Assembly (NCBI GenBank): GCA_030141605.1
Contig: JAQGDQ010000117.1
Coordinates: 1-64,000 of the forward strand
Reading direction: 5' to 3'
Origin: Tubiluchus corallicola
Taxonomy: Eukaryota > Priapulida > Priapulimorpha > Priapulimorphida > Tubiluchidae
Length of the DNA: 64,000 bases
Shown: piece by piece, positions 49,341-60,619 of the stretch
Layout: each line of letters begins with the position of its first letter
Position numbering within the stretch: the stretch's first letter is position 1
Translations under genes and position numbers: made by a program
Notes under the pieces: generated by a model
Database searches by the model: none
The model's input: only the letters and a program-made list of their open reading frames with translations
Told to the model about the DNA's origin: nothing

Positions 49341-52300
49341 TATCTGACTCACTTACGATGAGTTTCTGCGTTAAATGAGGTGAACGGACGTATTGTACAT
49401 GTACATTAAATGAGTTCCTGTTCCGTTTACTTTGATAGACACCAGATCGCTACGTTGGGCGTCCAGGTTAAATATTGACACTATCGTTTAATCTGTGTTC
49501 AAAGCAAGCCCCGGCGGAGAACATTATACTCATCAACGTAATATTACTATGGCTTTATTGATATGGCACTGACACACACTCAACTCAGCAGAAATAACTC
49601 CAAGCTGAAATCGTTTCCAAACACATTTTCTTGGCTATAGCTCCATTGATGGGCGAGGACACGCAAGTGACCGTAGTCGAACGATGCGTAATTTGTGATC
49701 AAATTGATTTTTTGACAGTTTTGCAAATTAGTGTCGTAAATATGTTTTAAAAAAAGCAAATAACTAATTACCGTAAACAAGTTTCATTAAACTAAATTAT
49801 TATCCACTCACTTCAGTGGCAAGGGTTGATCATCTTTCGGGTTGTCGACACTTTCACGTGCGATTTTACAGATTATGATAAAGCCGATCTTAACTCTTGT
49901 CTCTGTTGTCTCAGTGAAACGCTGCAAGACGCATTATGATAAAGGAAAAAACAACTAAATCTGGCCTTGAATCTTATAATGCAAAAACCGGTGGAGCGGG
50001 CTATTTAAAGCCAGTATACATGATAATTTTTCGAAATTCTACTGACATAGCTTGATTGCAAACTCTAATGCACACATACTATTAACAGTTTCAGATGACT
50101 TGTTTTCAGAAGGATATACTGATCACAGAATTGCATGTTTTTGCTGTGCTGCTTTAAAGGAAAACCGGACCCAAGCTTAAGCTGTGACTTAGAACAATCT
50201 ACTCTATAAACTATTGAAAGAGAACAAACTATTTTTTGAAGAATGATTTACGTGAAAGAGTTATTACCTAAGAAACGCATTTCGCGTTTGAGCGGTTAGT
50301 TCTTCTCTGTTATGTGTATTTAGCTATTCGCTAATTAGATGAGTACTAGTGCCTGCGCCTCTAAAGCGCTCTGCACAAACAACAGGTGCTGTATGTCTCA
50401 GTTCAGAGGCGTTCAGTTGTTACCTACGTTCGAGAGATCATAGGGAAGCGCAACAATAAATTCGAAATTTGAATTTTAAACTTAAAATTTGCTGAGTTTT
50501 TGTAAAGGATTTAGGATTTTTCCAGCTTGGCGGAGATCTGCTTCCTACTGAGCGCATTCTAGTTTTATTATAGAAAATATCTGCAAAAATAACGTGCCAT
50601 TTTTCACATTTTTCAATTTGTGCTTTTTTCCTGTGCCATTTTTACCTGTATCATTTTTACCAATATTCACGAAAAATCATCCTGTTTTCCTTTAAACGCG
50701 AGCTCATTTTATAAATAACTTACCTGATGGCGACGCTTTGCGAAATAATTCCTCCGTAATTTCACATCCATAGTCAAACTTTAACGGGCCAGGAAGATAG
50801 CTCTAATTTCATTGTGATCGCTCAGGTTCTTCTTTCACGTGTAATTCGTTTCGTCGACTTCTTCTCGTTGTATAAGCCGGTACACAACAGCTTTATCAGT
50901 TTACACCACTTCGTTTTGCCTTAAATTTACCTATTCTAAAGTCAAACTAAGCAGTACTTATTGTACAGATGGCTCATATTGTACTTGCAAATGTGGCTCA
51001 GAGCCTTTGTGCAAGTAAACGGATAATCGTTAGATACAACTGAAACAGATTTTAAGTGCAATCACCTTGATGTAAAGCGAAATATAGGCCTAATTATCGA
51101 TAAGATATGTTTAATTTTTCCATTTATAAATTGAGGCTGTACAAAAGCATGTTTATTATTTGGGCAGTGTTAAACAAAGGTTAATTTTTTCATCCAGTTT
51201 TAATTAAATGTTAGTAGGCCTATAAATGACAAAAGCATATATTTGCACAAGGTGAGAATCACTGAATACGAGACTAGCCAACAACAGTAGAATTTGTCAA
51301 ACTTTCCTTAAACCGCCAATGCCCACCATATATAAATTGAGTTGGTCTATAATAAGCTGTGATCTTTCGAAGCAAGCAAAGGTTGATACTCTAGTTTACA
51401 ACTAGACGATTTATTGTTGGCAGCTAGAATTGAGCTACAACAATTCTGGTGATCCAATGATTACTACCACCCCCACCCCCGCCCGTGTAGGCGCTCTTTA
51501 AATGATGTACGTGGATATCATACGATAAGGTTAACCTGTAGGCTGATATAGATATTATTGCTATTCACTGTTGAGAGAAATATTAATGCTCTCTAGCCTT
51601 GTACATGATTAGGTTAATTAATCCCTACGTGTATTTATTATTTTCTGGTTGGGAATACAAATCCTTTCTTTTAGCAGATGGCTGCCCAAACGTTCTTAAT
51701 AGCATTTCTAGGTTTTCGCGACAGCAAAGCTTCCATTCTATTATACTCTCACAGAATTATACCTATAATCAGGTTTGAATGGAATTAGCATTATTACTAT
51801 GTGGCAAGTTTGTAAATGAAGGCGTCGTCATATAAAAGGTGTATCATTCATCACGTGACTGATGAAGCCGTCAGCAGGTAAACAAAGTGATTAAGAAGGC
51901 GTATGGCTAACGATGTCTTTCAGTTTTCACTTCGCTTTGAAGATGCGGATGCAGTTAATTACTATTTGATATGATGTTGCGAGTATCCTTTTTGAACGAC
52001 ATAATAATTACATTTACACTGCACAAAAAATATTTGTTACATATTGTTGTACAACACACAATCATTACTTTCTTCATAATTGACGTTACAGCACAAAAAT
52101 GGTTTTTTGCCAAGATCACGTAGTCCAAATCCCAGCGGAAGGCACATATAATTGCTGCAAATTTAGAAGACATTACCTCTCCAGTTTTAGCCTCATAGCA
52201 TACGCGCATTAACTGTCATTGGTAATTATTATGCACCTGTGTTAGTAAAGATTATTTGTTCCAGATTCATAAACTATAGCAACAATTTTAAGCATCGTGC

Positions 52301-53658
52301 ATACCCAACGTTCCTAAAGAACATATAATAACGGGTACAGCTTTACCCGTTAATTCATTAACCCGCACAAAGGTATAATAAATGTCCCACATGTATGAAA
52401 ACCATACGTTACGCAGATGCAAGGTAATAAAAATGAGCTACTCCAGTCACGTCATGTTTGTACTGCTCTTTAATTCGGCGCTAATTAAAAAGAGGCTGGA
52501 GGGGATCCAAAAATGTACGAGTTGGCGCCTTTACTTGTTGTCGAGGTAGGCCTTGATATGCCTGAAAGGGCAAAACCAATTTATGAAATGCAAATTCTTG
52601 TTCCGTTTGAAAATAGAGTAGCAGTTAGTCAGGCTTACAATGTATATTCAGCAGATACTATAAAATAAATTGAGAAAGTAATAACTTCCACCTCTTTCTG
52701 GATTTCGTGCCGCCCGAATATATCTGGAACTCGATATTTTTGGCTGCAGCAAAACAAAAAATATTTTACTTGTAACTTGATCTTGTAGTTTCATCAGCCA
52801 TACTGATGCGACACACAGACACGTTTGCCAGTTTAACGTCGTATCTCAAAGGACTAACATTTATAACGAGCCATTCCCACTACTATCATTCAACGTTAGT
52901 TGGAGATCCTACTATCCTGCCAATAAGTGCAGTATATAAACTTGCCATGTGCCAAACTATATAACAGATAGTGTAGATACAACTAGAATGCATTTAACAA
53001 GTCTATCATTTCGTATATACCAGGCAGTCGGTGGGCATTATTATTGAATGAAAGTTAGTTTTTTCTAAAGTGCTAATCAGTAACAAGTAACAATTCTCCA
53101 TAACTATTGCTGAATTGATACAAATTTAATTTGTTTCTGATTATAACACACAATTTGTCAACCACGTACATAACAATGCCAGATTCTTTTTACATCTTAC
53201 TAAATTTTTTTCAAGTTTTATATGTTACAATAACACACACTAAATCGGAAAATGACTTAACTATAATAAAAAAAAACAACAATAAAAGACCCATGTATTA
53301 TTAAATGCAACAAGAATAACCCCAGAGATTAATTAACAGATGATCTAAGGAGAATAACAAGAAAGCTGTATTTAGTGTTAATAATGGATGGTTTTATGAG
53401 TTTTTGACGATGCTTCATAATTTCAAAAGGAATCAGAAAAATGCCATGCAAATATATATTACACTACATACTTGTATTAAATGGAGAACCCAGTTATTAA
53501 ACAATTTAATGAATTTATAATTTTTGATAACATCTGTATAACAGACAGTCATAACAAATTACACATAAGTATAATCTTTTGCTCTGTTGATTAACATCCT
53601 GTTCATTCTATAATAAGTGAATTTATGTTCAAATAACTAAGAAAAGTTTCCTGTATCT
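49341..53658. other. No gene recognised; last part is presumed calpain-7 3' UTR and flank
   Basis: No recognisable coding exon, RNA or element. The DNA next to 53659 should contain the 3' UTR of the minus-strand calpain gene, but no clear AATAAA could be assigned. Confidence 0.35.
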
Positions 53659-56181
53659 TTACTGCAATAGTCCAACCTTAAAATTGCATGATGCTTGTAT
53701 GGTCAACAGAAAAGGACCCTCCTGACCTGGTCGGAAAGTACAAGGTGTAATATTATATACTCCTGAGGGAACGTCATCTAATTCCAAAACTGCAAACCCG
53801 GATCGAAAGGCACCTGAAGACTTTCTGGTGAAATTACCTTTGCTGTTAGGAAAGTCTGAACTCACAGTGGTAATGTCAAAACCCACGCTATATTGTTTAG
53901 GTCCCTTTATGATAATAACTAAATCCTCTTCTTCTCCACGTTCTTGCAATGTCAGCTGATATATTGGGTTATTTTTGTATGATGGGTGGTTTGCACAGCC
54001 GCCAGCAGTTCTGGATGTCCAGTGACCATCTATTGTCTTTTTCAGTTTCCAGTTTTCTCTTATTCTCTTAAAAATAAACTCACATGTTGCAAAAACTCTG
54101 AGAGTATAACGAATTGTAGTGAGTTTTTCGTATTCAGACACCACCACTGTATACATTGAGTTTCCAGCCTGCTGCACGACCATTTTGCAAAGGTAATGTG
54201 GAGAATTAATGCGAACACCGTCAATATATGGAGGAGGATCGTAAGGATAGAACACTCGTTTACCTTCGGTGTTATTGTATATAACTAATGCAATGAACTC
54301 GCGATTCTCTGCAAAATCGTCTTTGTCGGTGATATGCCTTGTAAGTAGCATCCACACGCCACCAGGCCCAAAGACATTTAACATGTATTGAGGGTTATCT
54401 CCAATGTTGTAAGTGTCCTTGACGGGTCCTGTTCCAGCATTCCACACACTGTGTGTGCAAGTTGTGTGCTTAAACAACTGTGGATTCCAATTCAAATATG
54501 CCACTTCAAAGAACCTACAGATGGAGTCGTAATCAATCCAGAATACTCCGTCATCAAATTGCTGTGCACTTTTTGGATCGTAGCTCAAAGCTTTCTGGAT
54601 ATCTGGAGTCCAATGCCTCTCATCTCTTTCAGAAAAGTTTCCTTTCCATCGGAGATGACTCCAAGGATTTTTAAGTTGAATAAGTCTATATCCTTTTACT
54701 TCTCTAACGTCTAACATGGCATAAGCATGAGTTGTTACTAATCCAGCTCTGTCCGCTTCAATTTCAGAGAGAGGGCCAGTAGCAAATGTTATGAGTACAT
54801 CCCCTTTATGAAAACGATCTAGTATCTTTCTAAATAACTTGTCTTTGTTAAACGTTTTGTCAGCTTCACTTATGCCAACTCTCTCAGGTATCCACCCAAT
54901 CAGTGCATGAAGATCTACACTAGAGTTTGAACCTGGAAAATTGTAACCACCCATAACTTTCATATAAGCTTTCTCTAATAGTGAAATCCACAATTCATGT
55001 CGGTTAATGGAAAAAGAACAAAGAAGTTCACCCTCTTTACTCAGTGGCAGTGTGTCATCAATAATAACCTTCCTTGGGACTCCATTAATATGCAACTTCA
55101 CCATGTATTTCCCACAAGGATTATATATTGGAATCCCATTTTTGTTCTGTGGATAAATGATGCTGGTTATGAGAGATTTTTTGTAAGTCTTTTCATACAA
55201 GGCACTAATGGCAAGCGATGCCACAAATGAGCAATCAGAGACACAGGTTTGCTTTATTGTGAGAGGATCTATTTTCAGTATCATTGTGGGCTCACCACTA
55301 ATGAATTCTTCGGGCCTAGCCCACTTTGCAATCCTGCTCTTTTGTTTGGGAGAAAGGATTAACTTGCCATCCTTGTCTGAAAATGGCAATGGAAATCCAA
55401 ATCTCTCCTTAAGGTCAACATCCATGAATGGTACATACTCACGACCATTTATTACGGAAGTGGCTCTAAGAACTGCAATTTCTTCCTTCGTATATGAAGC
55501 ACTTCCTGCCACAAGCAGATTCTGTTTCTTCTTGTTAAGCGCTGCCCCTGAGGTATAACTAGAAGGACGACTAGACTGACGACTATCATCAATATTCAAA
55601 TTACCAAAGCCAAGTGGAGGAATACGTCTCACCATAGGTGAACGCTTTGGATCTGAACTAGCAGCTGGTTTATCTTCATAACCAGGTGGGGTCGGAAGTA
55701 CCAATTCCGGTTCAGAAGCAGCTACTTTCTTAATAGCTTCAGCTCTATCCAAAGCTTGTTCTGTCAACTTGGTCAATTTTAATTCTAAATCTTTGTCATG
55801 AGTACTGTTTTTAATGCTGATGCAAATCTCAGCAGCTTGCATGTATAATTCAGCAGCTTCATCTTCATCTCCTTCTTCATCTTGTTCAAAAGCTTGTAGT
55901 AACAAAAACTGAGCACGTTCGAAATCACATTGATGCTGTGTCTTAATATTAACAACAACATTACCTCTCCACAATGTCTCTTTTAATACAATTGCCCTAT
56001 CGGCATACTCCTTGGCCTTTGTCTGAAGATTTGGATGGGTTGAACCAGCCTCAACAGCTTCTAATAATGTTGACGAGGCTTGAGAATAGTAATATATTGC
56101 AGCATCATACTTGGCTTCCTGGTCAAACTTGACAGCTTGCTGTGCCAAATGAATCCCTTCTATTTCTAATTCTGACGACAT
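53659..56181 (-). CDS. CAPN7: Calpain-7, complete, single coding exon
   Basis: This 840-residue protein is homologous to human calpain-7 (813 residues) over its whole length. The start is the ATG at 56181: the frame runs only four codons further upstream, without an ATG, and an acceptor-like TTTTTACAG ends at about 56210, so a 5' UTR intron is likely. Domains: two MIT helical repeats (about 1-72 and 80-155), a Ser/Pro-rich linker (about 160-225), the CysPC protease domain (about 235-570), and two C2-like beta-sandwich domains to the end. The triad is intact: Cys317 in S-D-C-S-F-V-A-S, His485 in T-T-H-A-Y-A-M, Asn505 in L-K-N-P-W-S-H-L-R-W. Calpain-7 lacks the EF-hand domain of classical calpains; its MIT domains bind ESCRT-III CHMP1 proteins and link it to endosomal sorting and abscission. 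Unlike the multi-exon human gene, no intron interrupts the coding region. Confidence 0.97.
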   Translation of the reverse strand: MSSELEIEGIHLAQQAVKFDQEAKYDAAIYYYSQASSTLLEAVEAGSTHPNLQTKAKEYADRAIVLKETLWRGNVVVNIKTQHQCDFERAQFLLLQAFEQDEEGDEDEAAELYMQAAEICISIKNSTHDKDLELKLTKLTEQALDRAEAIKKVAASEPELVLPTPPGYEDKPAASSDPKRSPMVRRIPPLGFGNLNIDDSRQSSRPSSYTSGAALNKKKQNLLVAGSASYTKEEIAVLRATSVINGREYVPFMDVDLKERFGFPLPFSDKDGKLILSPKQKSRIAKWARPEEFISGEPTMILKIDPLTIKQTCVSDCSFVASLAISALYEKTYKKSLITSIIYPQNKNGIPIYNPCGKYMVKLHINGVPRKVIIDDTLPLSKEGELLCSFSINRHELWISLLEKAYMKVMGGYNFPGSNSSVDLHALIGWIPERVGISEADKTFNKDKLFRKILDRFHKGDVLITFATGPLSEIEADRAGLVTTHAYAMLDVREVKGYRLIQLKNPWSHLRWKGNFSERDERHWTPDIQKALSYDPKSAQQFDDGVFWIDYDSICRFFEVAYLNWNPQLFKHTTCTHSVWNAGTGPVKDTYNIGDNPQYMLNVFGPGGVWMLLTRHITDKDDFAENREFIALVIYNNTEGKRVFYPYDPPPYIDGVRINSPHYLCKMVVQQAGNSMYTVVVSEYEKLTTIRYTLRVFATCEFIFKRIRENWKLKKTIDGHWTSRTAGGCANHPSYKNNPIYQLTLQERGEEEDLVIIIKGPKQYSVGFDITTVSSDFPNSKGNFTRKSSGAFRSGFAVLELDDVPSGVYNITPCTFRPGQEGPFLLTIQASCNFKVGLLQ

Positions 56182-58191
56182 TTCTTTTAGCAAATTCTAA
56201 AATTTTGTCCTGTAAAAACACTTGAGATATAAAGGAAGGTAAATCTATTCAGAAACTCAAATAAAACATCATAAATAAAAATTCAAAATTAATGATGTCA
56301 ATAACTAAATTAGAATTTTTGAAAATTTGTCATTGACTTTCAATACATAAGGTCTGTGATGAGTCTGCTCGTACTACAGGCAAAGTGTTATTGAGTAGAT
56401 ATTCTTTTTCATGCTATATCTTTATATCAATGCCCACTAGAACAGCAGACGAAGTTCTACATGTTGATTACAGAAACTGGTGGCAAAATTGCTGCACTAA
56501 TGATCACTTAGGTGATTTCAGAAGATTTAAAGCAAGCACATCATGTGTTGCTTAGCCAATCTAGAAAAACCAACTTTGTTCTCAGGATTTGATGAAACTG
56601 GTGACTACGCCATACATGTGGAAGTTAGGCTTCTTTTTGCAGGAAATACAAAGCAGCAGGATTAGTGGCTTTAGCCAGATGAAAACTAAAAGCAATTTCA
56701 TCAGATATTTATACCGAACGAGACTGCCGCAGTCTCTAAGTGAAGAAACAAAGAAGCAGGTTAGTTGCCTAACTGCGCTGTCATTGACTCATTGAGCTGA
56801 CGGTAATGCATTGAAGTGATGCGAATGAATTGAGGGGCTAATGTGCACTACCTTCACAGTCAAAAGAATTAAATTATTTTACTACATACATTGTATAAGA
56901 AAATTGTACAGGAAACATTAATTTTGTTAGTTATTAGACTGTTGGTTAGAATTTTTTGCTACTACATTATAATATGCATTTTATGGTGTTATAATGTTTA
57001 AACTTCAGGTTATTACAGTATGCATTTTGGTGGTCTTACATATTGCAATAGTGGGCATTTATTACATTATCAATTGTAACAAAGCAGCATTAGTTGCTGT
57101 TTTGCACACAGCAAGGTTTAGCTAGTAATTTGTGTACTAATATTTTTTTAAGAAAACTGTGTCTAGTTTGGCTTATAAATACAAACAATTTTAGATTGAT
57201 GCACTTTTACTCAGGTAAGTTGTAAAGAAGCTAAGCCTGTTTCTTCATATGTAAAATATGGAATAAATAATTAGAATTACAGTAAAAATGTTTATATATG
57301 TTTAATAGACTATCAGCATATCTCAATTTCTGATTTGGATTTAGTTCATTTATTTCCTGTAAGTAAACATAATAAATATTAAGTATATAGACAAAAACGA
57401 GAGTATAGAGAAAGGGTGGTAAAAGAAATCATACAGATTAGCGAATCAGCATCTTTCTAGTTAAAGATAGCTGAAGAACTAATAATAAATTAAGCTGGGG
57501 ACAAAATAAATAACTATCAGACCGAAAAGATATAAACATAAATATATAAATCATAATAAGCAAATATGCCATAGTAACTTGTAAAAGGATCAGGAATAAT
57601 CGGTGATCAGACATGATTGGACATAGGATCTGGTGTGCAGGAATAACTGGTATTTTTTATGATCGGCATACTGTGCTTTATACTACAAGCACAACCACAA
57701 CTAGAAAACATACATAAGAGAAAGGAAACTTGAAGACACTAACAGTTTTGTGGCAAACAAGTAAACAGGTAACTCCATTTAGCAAACTTAGGCACCTAGT
57801 CTGTAAATTGCATATACCAATGCTACCTACTCCTCATCTATAAACAAAATGTTCACACACATACTTTACTTAACACAAAAAGCTGTTTATCATAATCGGC
57901 AACTTGCTCACAAGATTGAAAAGGAAATTCATGGTGATATGGATCTAGCACTGGTGAAACATGGGCACTATAATGGTATCCGCATGTTTAAATGACCAGT
58001 GCAATCTACAAAAGAACAAAGGTCTTCAATTTTCACAACAAAATCTCCTGAGTCAGTGTCTTAACATGATAATATGTCTACCAATTTAAAATTACATGCT
58101 GAGAAGCCAGTATGCCAAGCAATGTTGTATAACAGCACATCCCTCTGGTTAGAATAAAGTGCACATTCAAAGAAAAATGTACAGTAGATTC
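56182..58191. other. Upstream region of calpain-7, no other gene recognised
   Basis: The first ~30 bp are leader sequence up to the acceptor-like site at about 56210. The upstream 5' exon and promoter could not be located. The rest is AT-rich with no recognisable gene. Confidence 0.35.
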
Positions 58192-58900
58192 CACTGAACC
58201 CTGCTCACACAGTGGGGGAATTAACGCCTCCAATCTTACAAAAGCAGTCCTGGGTAGTCGTCAAGTTTACAGAAGTCAGTACGTAATTGAAGAAGCTTAG
58301 AGAACTGGGGCTATGATGGAAAATCAAGCCTTCAGTTGAAACCCGGTAATACGATTTGGCTTATAATGAAAATCACAGTAGCACGATGATTTTTTTTATA
58401 ATAAAGCCTATGTAATCATGTATGTTTAATACGAAGCTCCTTACTACGAAATCCCGTTTTATATGATGACTTATCAAAGTCCTGCCAATATGAGTTTAAT
58501 ATAAAAAACCACCTGCAATATGATTTCTGCTGTGGCAGACCCTACCTTCACCTATCACCTATTGCTAATTACCTATTGACCATAGCTTAGTCAATTGTTT
58601 TTACAACTCATTACGCCTCATAACTCTCCTTATGGGTTAGGGGTGGAATACATATATGTGTAGTATCATGGCTAGGTCTACTGTTCACTTAATCAATCAA
58701 CTGTATAGATTTAAATGCCACCCGTCAAATTATTAATTTCTGGAAGACTTCGGCTTCCCACTTTGATAGCAATTTGCCATTATGTAGTTTAAATCACCTA
58801 TATTTGTTACTACCTGCTGTTTACAGGTATCCAATTATACATGTAATACTAAAGCAGCAAAAAAGCACACCGTGAAAACCGCACTGCCGGGATTCGACTG
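58192..58900. mobile_element. pogo/Tigger-like non-autonomous element
   Basis: The left end reads TA-CAGTAGATTCCACTGAACC. The reverse complement of the right end reads TA-CAGTCGAATCCCGGCAG. These are imperfect inverted termini flanked by TA on both sides (58190-58191 and 58901-58902). The interior has phrases typical of pogo-type elements (CCCGGTAATACGA, TTAATACGAA, TACTACGAAATCCCG). No transposase frame is present. The assignment rests on terminus form and TA flanks. Confidence 0.45.
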
Positions 58901-60619
58901 TATTGGACATCACATAAAGGAACAAATTATAGAAGAATCTGCTATCTGAGTAGCCATTAGCCATTTTAGCACAAACTGAACATGAAGTAAGTAAGAGCGT
59001 ACTTCAAGCTGAAATAAACCTTGCAATCTGCTGTCATTCAAACAGTAAACGTATAAATTTAAATACAAAATAGTTTACTTGCAAACAAGTTAGAAAAGTG
59101 CTCAGCAATTTTTGTTTACCTATTTTAGTGAGCACATAGTGGAAATCTTCTAAAGCGCAACTACGTGAAAAATTGGTTAGTTCGCACGGTCATCACGATC
59201 ACTAGCATGATCGCTTCAATTATCATCGGAGCATGAGGGCATTGAGGACCCGAGGATCACGACAGAATAATAATAATAATGAAAGTTATTTGGAAAATTA
59301 TTATTAATTGTATTGTATGATATAATTATAATCATAAACTGCTTCTAGAATATCAGTGGAACCACACAATTACCTAACTTTACAAAAAAGGAAAATGGCA
59401 AGCAAAAATTTGCAATTAGCTAATGAAGTGTGATTAATTAACTAATTAGCTGCTAACTTTGTTTCATTAACGAGGAGACATTAAACAGAAAGGGGGGGGT
59501 GGCGAGTTCCTACTCATCTAAAACATTAACTTTGGCATATCACTTACAAGACAAGTGCTCTACAATTTTTACTATCATTTTGCCAATATTCTTACAGCTA
59601 TTGAAAGGTAACATAAAATTTCAAAGTAGCACGTACGCAAAACAGTTACTATTACATTATTATTATGCATGTTTATCATCAGATATAATTTATGCACACA
59701 CTAGTTGTTATCAAGCATATACATCAACTACTTTTAACAAAAACTTGAAACTTCAAGTTTATAACTGACCATTGTACCGTCATTTTCTCGAAGTGCACCA
59801 GAAAAAAAAAAGTATTGATAAAAGCTGCGACACAGATGACTTTGACTGAAAATTTTATTTCGAACATAAAGCTCACAAAATTACAAAATACAATAGTATT
59901 TAATATATGTTATCAAATTTACCATTTTTCACAGTTGCCAACTGACACTGATATACAGGCGTTTAGAAAAATGCTTCATGAATGATAACCGTTAATGTTT
60001 CTGGACTGTCCGTTTATTAAGCTAAGCTCTAGCTTAAATGATTTAGATAGATTTCACAGAAACATTTTTGAATCTCGAATTAGTGATTGCAATGCTGACT
60101 TTGAGTTGTATGTAGAATGCTGTTCATTCATATTTCATTAGTCACCAGTAATACAAAGTAATATTCTTGGTTTTTAATAGAGTTTCTGACCATACAAGGT
60201 GCGACCACTCACCGTAGAAGCTTGTGGTGGGATCGACTCTCATTATCTCATTATTGAGGATAATTCTCTAAGATGAGAGAGGCAAGAGTTAACCACACTT
60301 AAATGAGTATACATTCTTCAATGTAAAATTCCCATAACAAGTATTGAACTACTTATTCTCCCATCCATTCATTGACAAAGCTCTGAACTGCTTACTTTAA
60401 CAGCTAACCACTTTGCTTTCACTTGCCAAAATACATAATTTGTAAAGTATAAAACCAGTTAAAAACCTGGCACCGTGCTGTTGGAGACTTTATAGTTCTG
60501 TACAAGATAATAAGTTCACGGCATTGCAGCAAAAAATTTTATAGTATTCAAACTTTTGACAATAAAGCAGACTCTAAGATACTAATCATTTGTATGCCTA
60601 TCATATTTAGAAACATTAG
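58901..60619. other. Intergenic; presumed 3' UTR of CHAF1B at the right end
   Basis: An 89-codon plus-strand frame at 59499-59768 has no recognisable domain. No element was identified. Confidence 0.35.

Noticed and set aside
56182-56193. Calpain-7 start four codons upstream
   Set aside because: The upstream codon is TTG; the ATG at 56181 is the first proper start and aligns with the family N-terminus.
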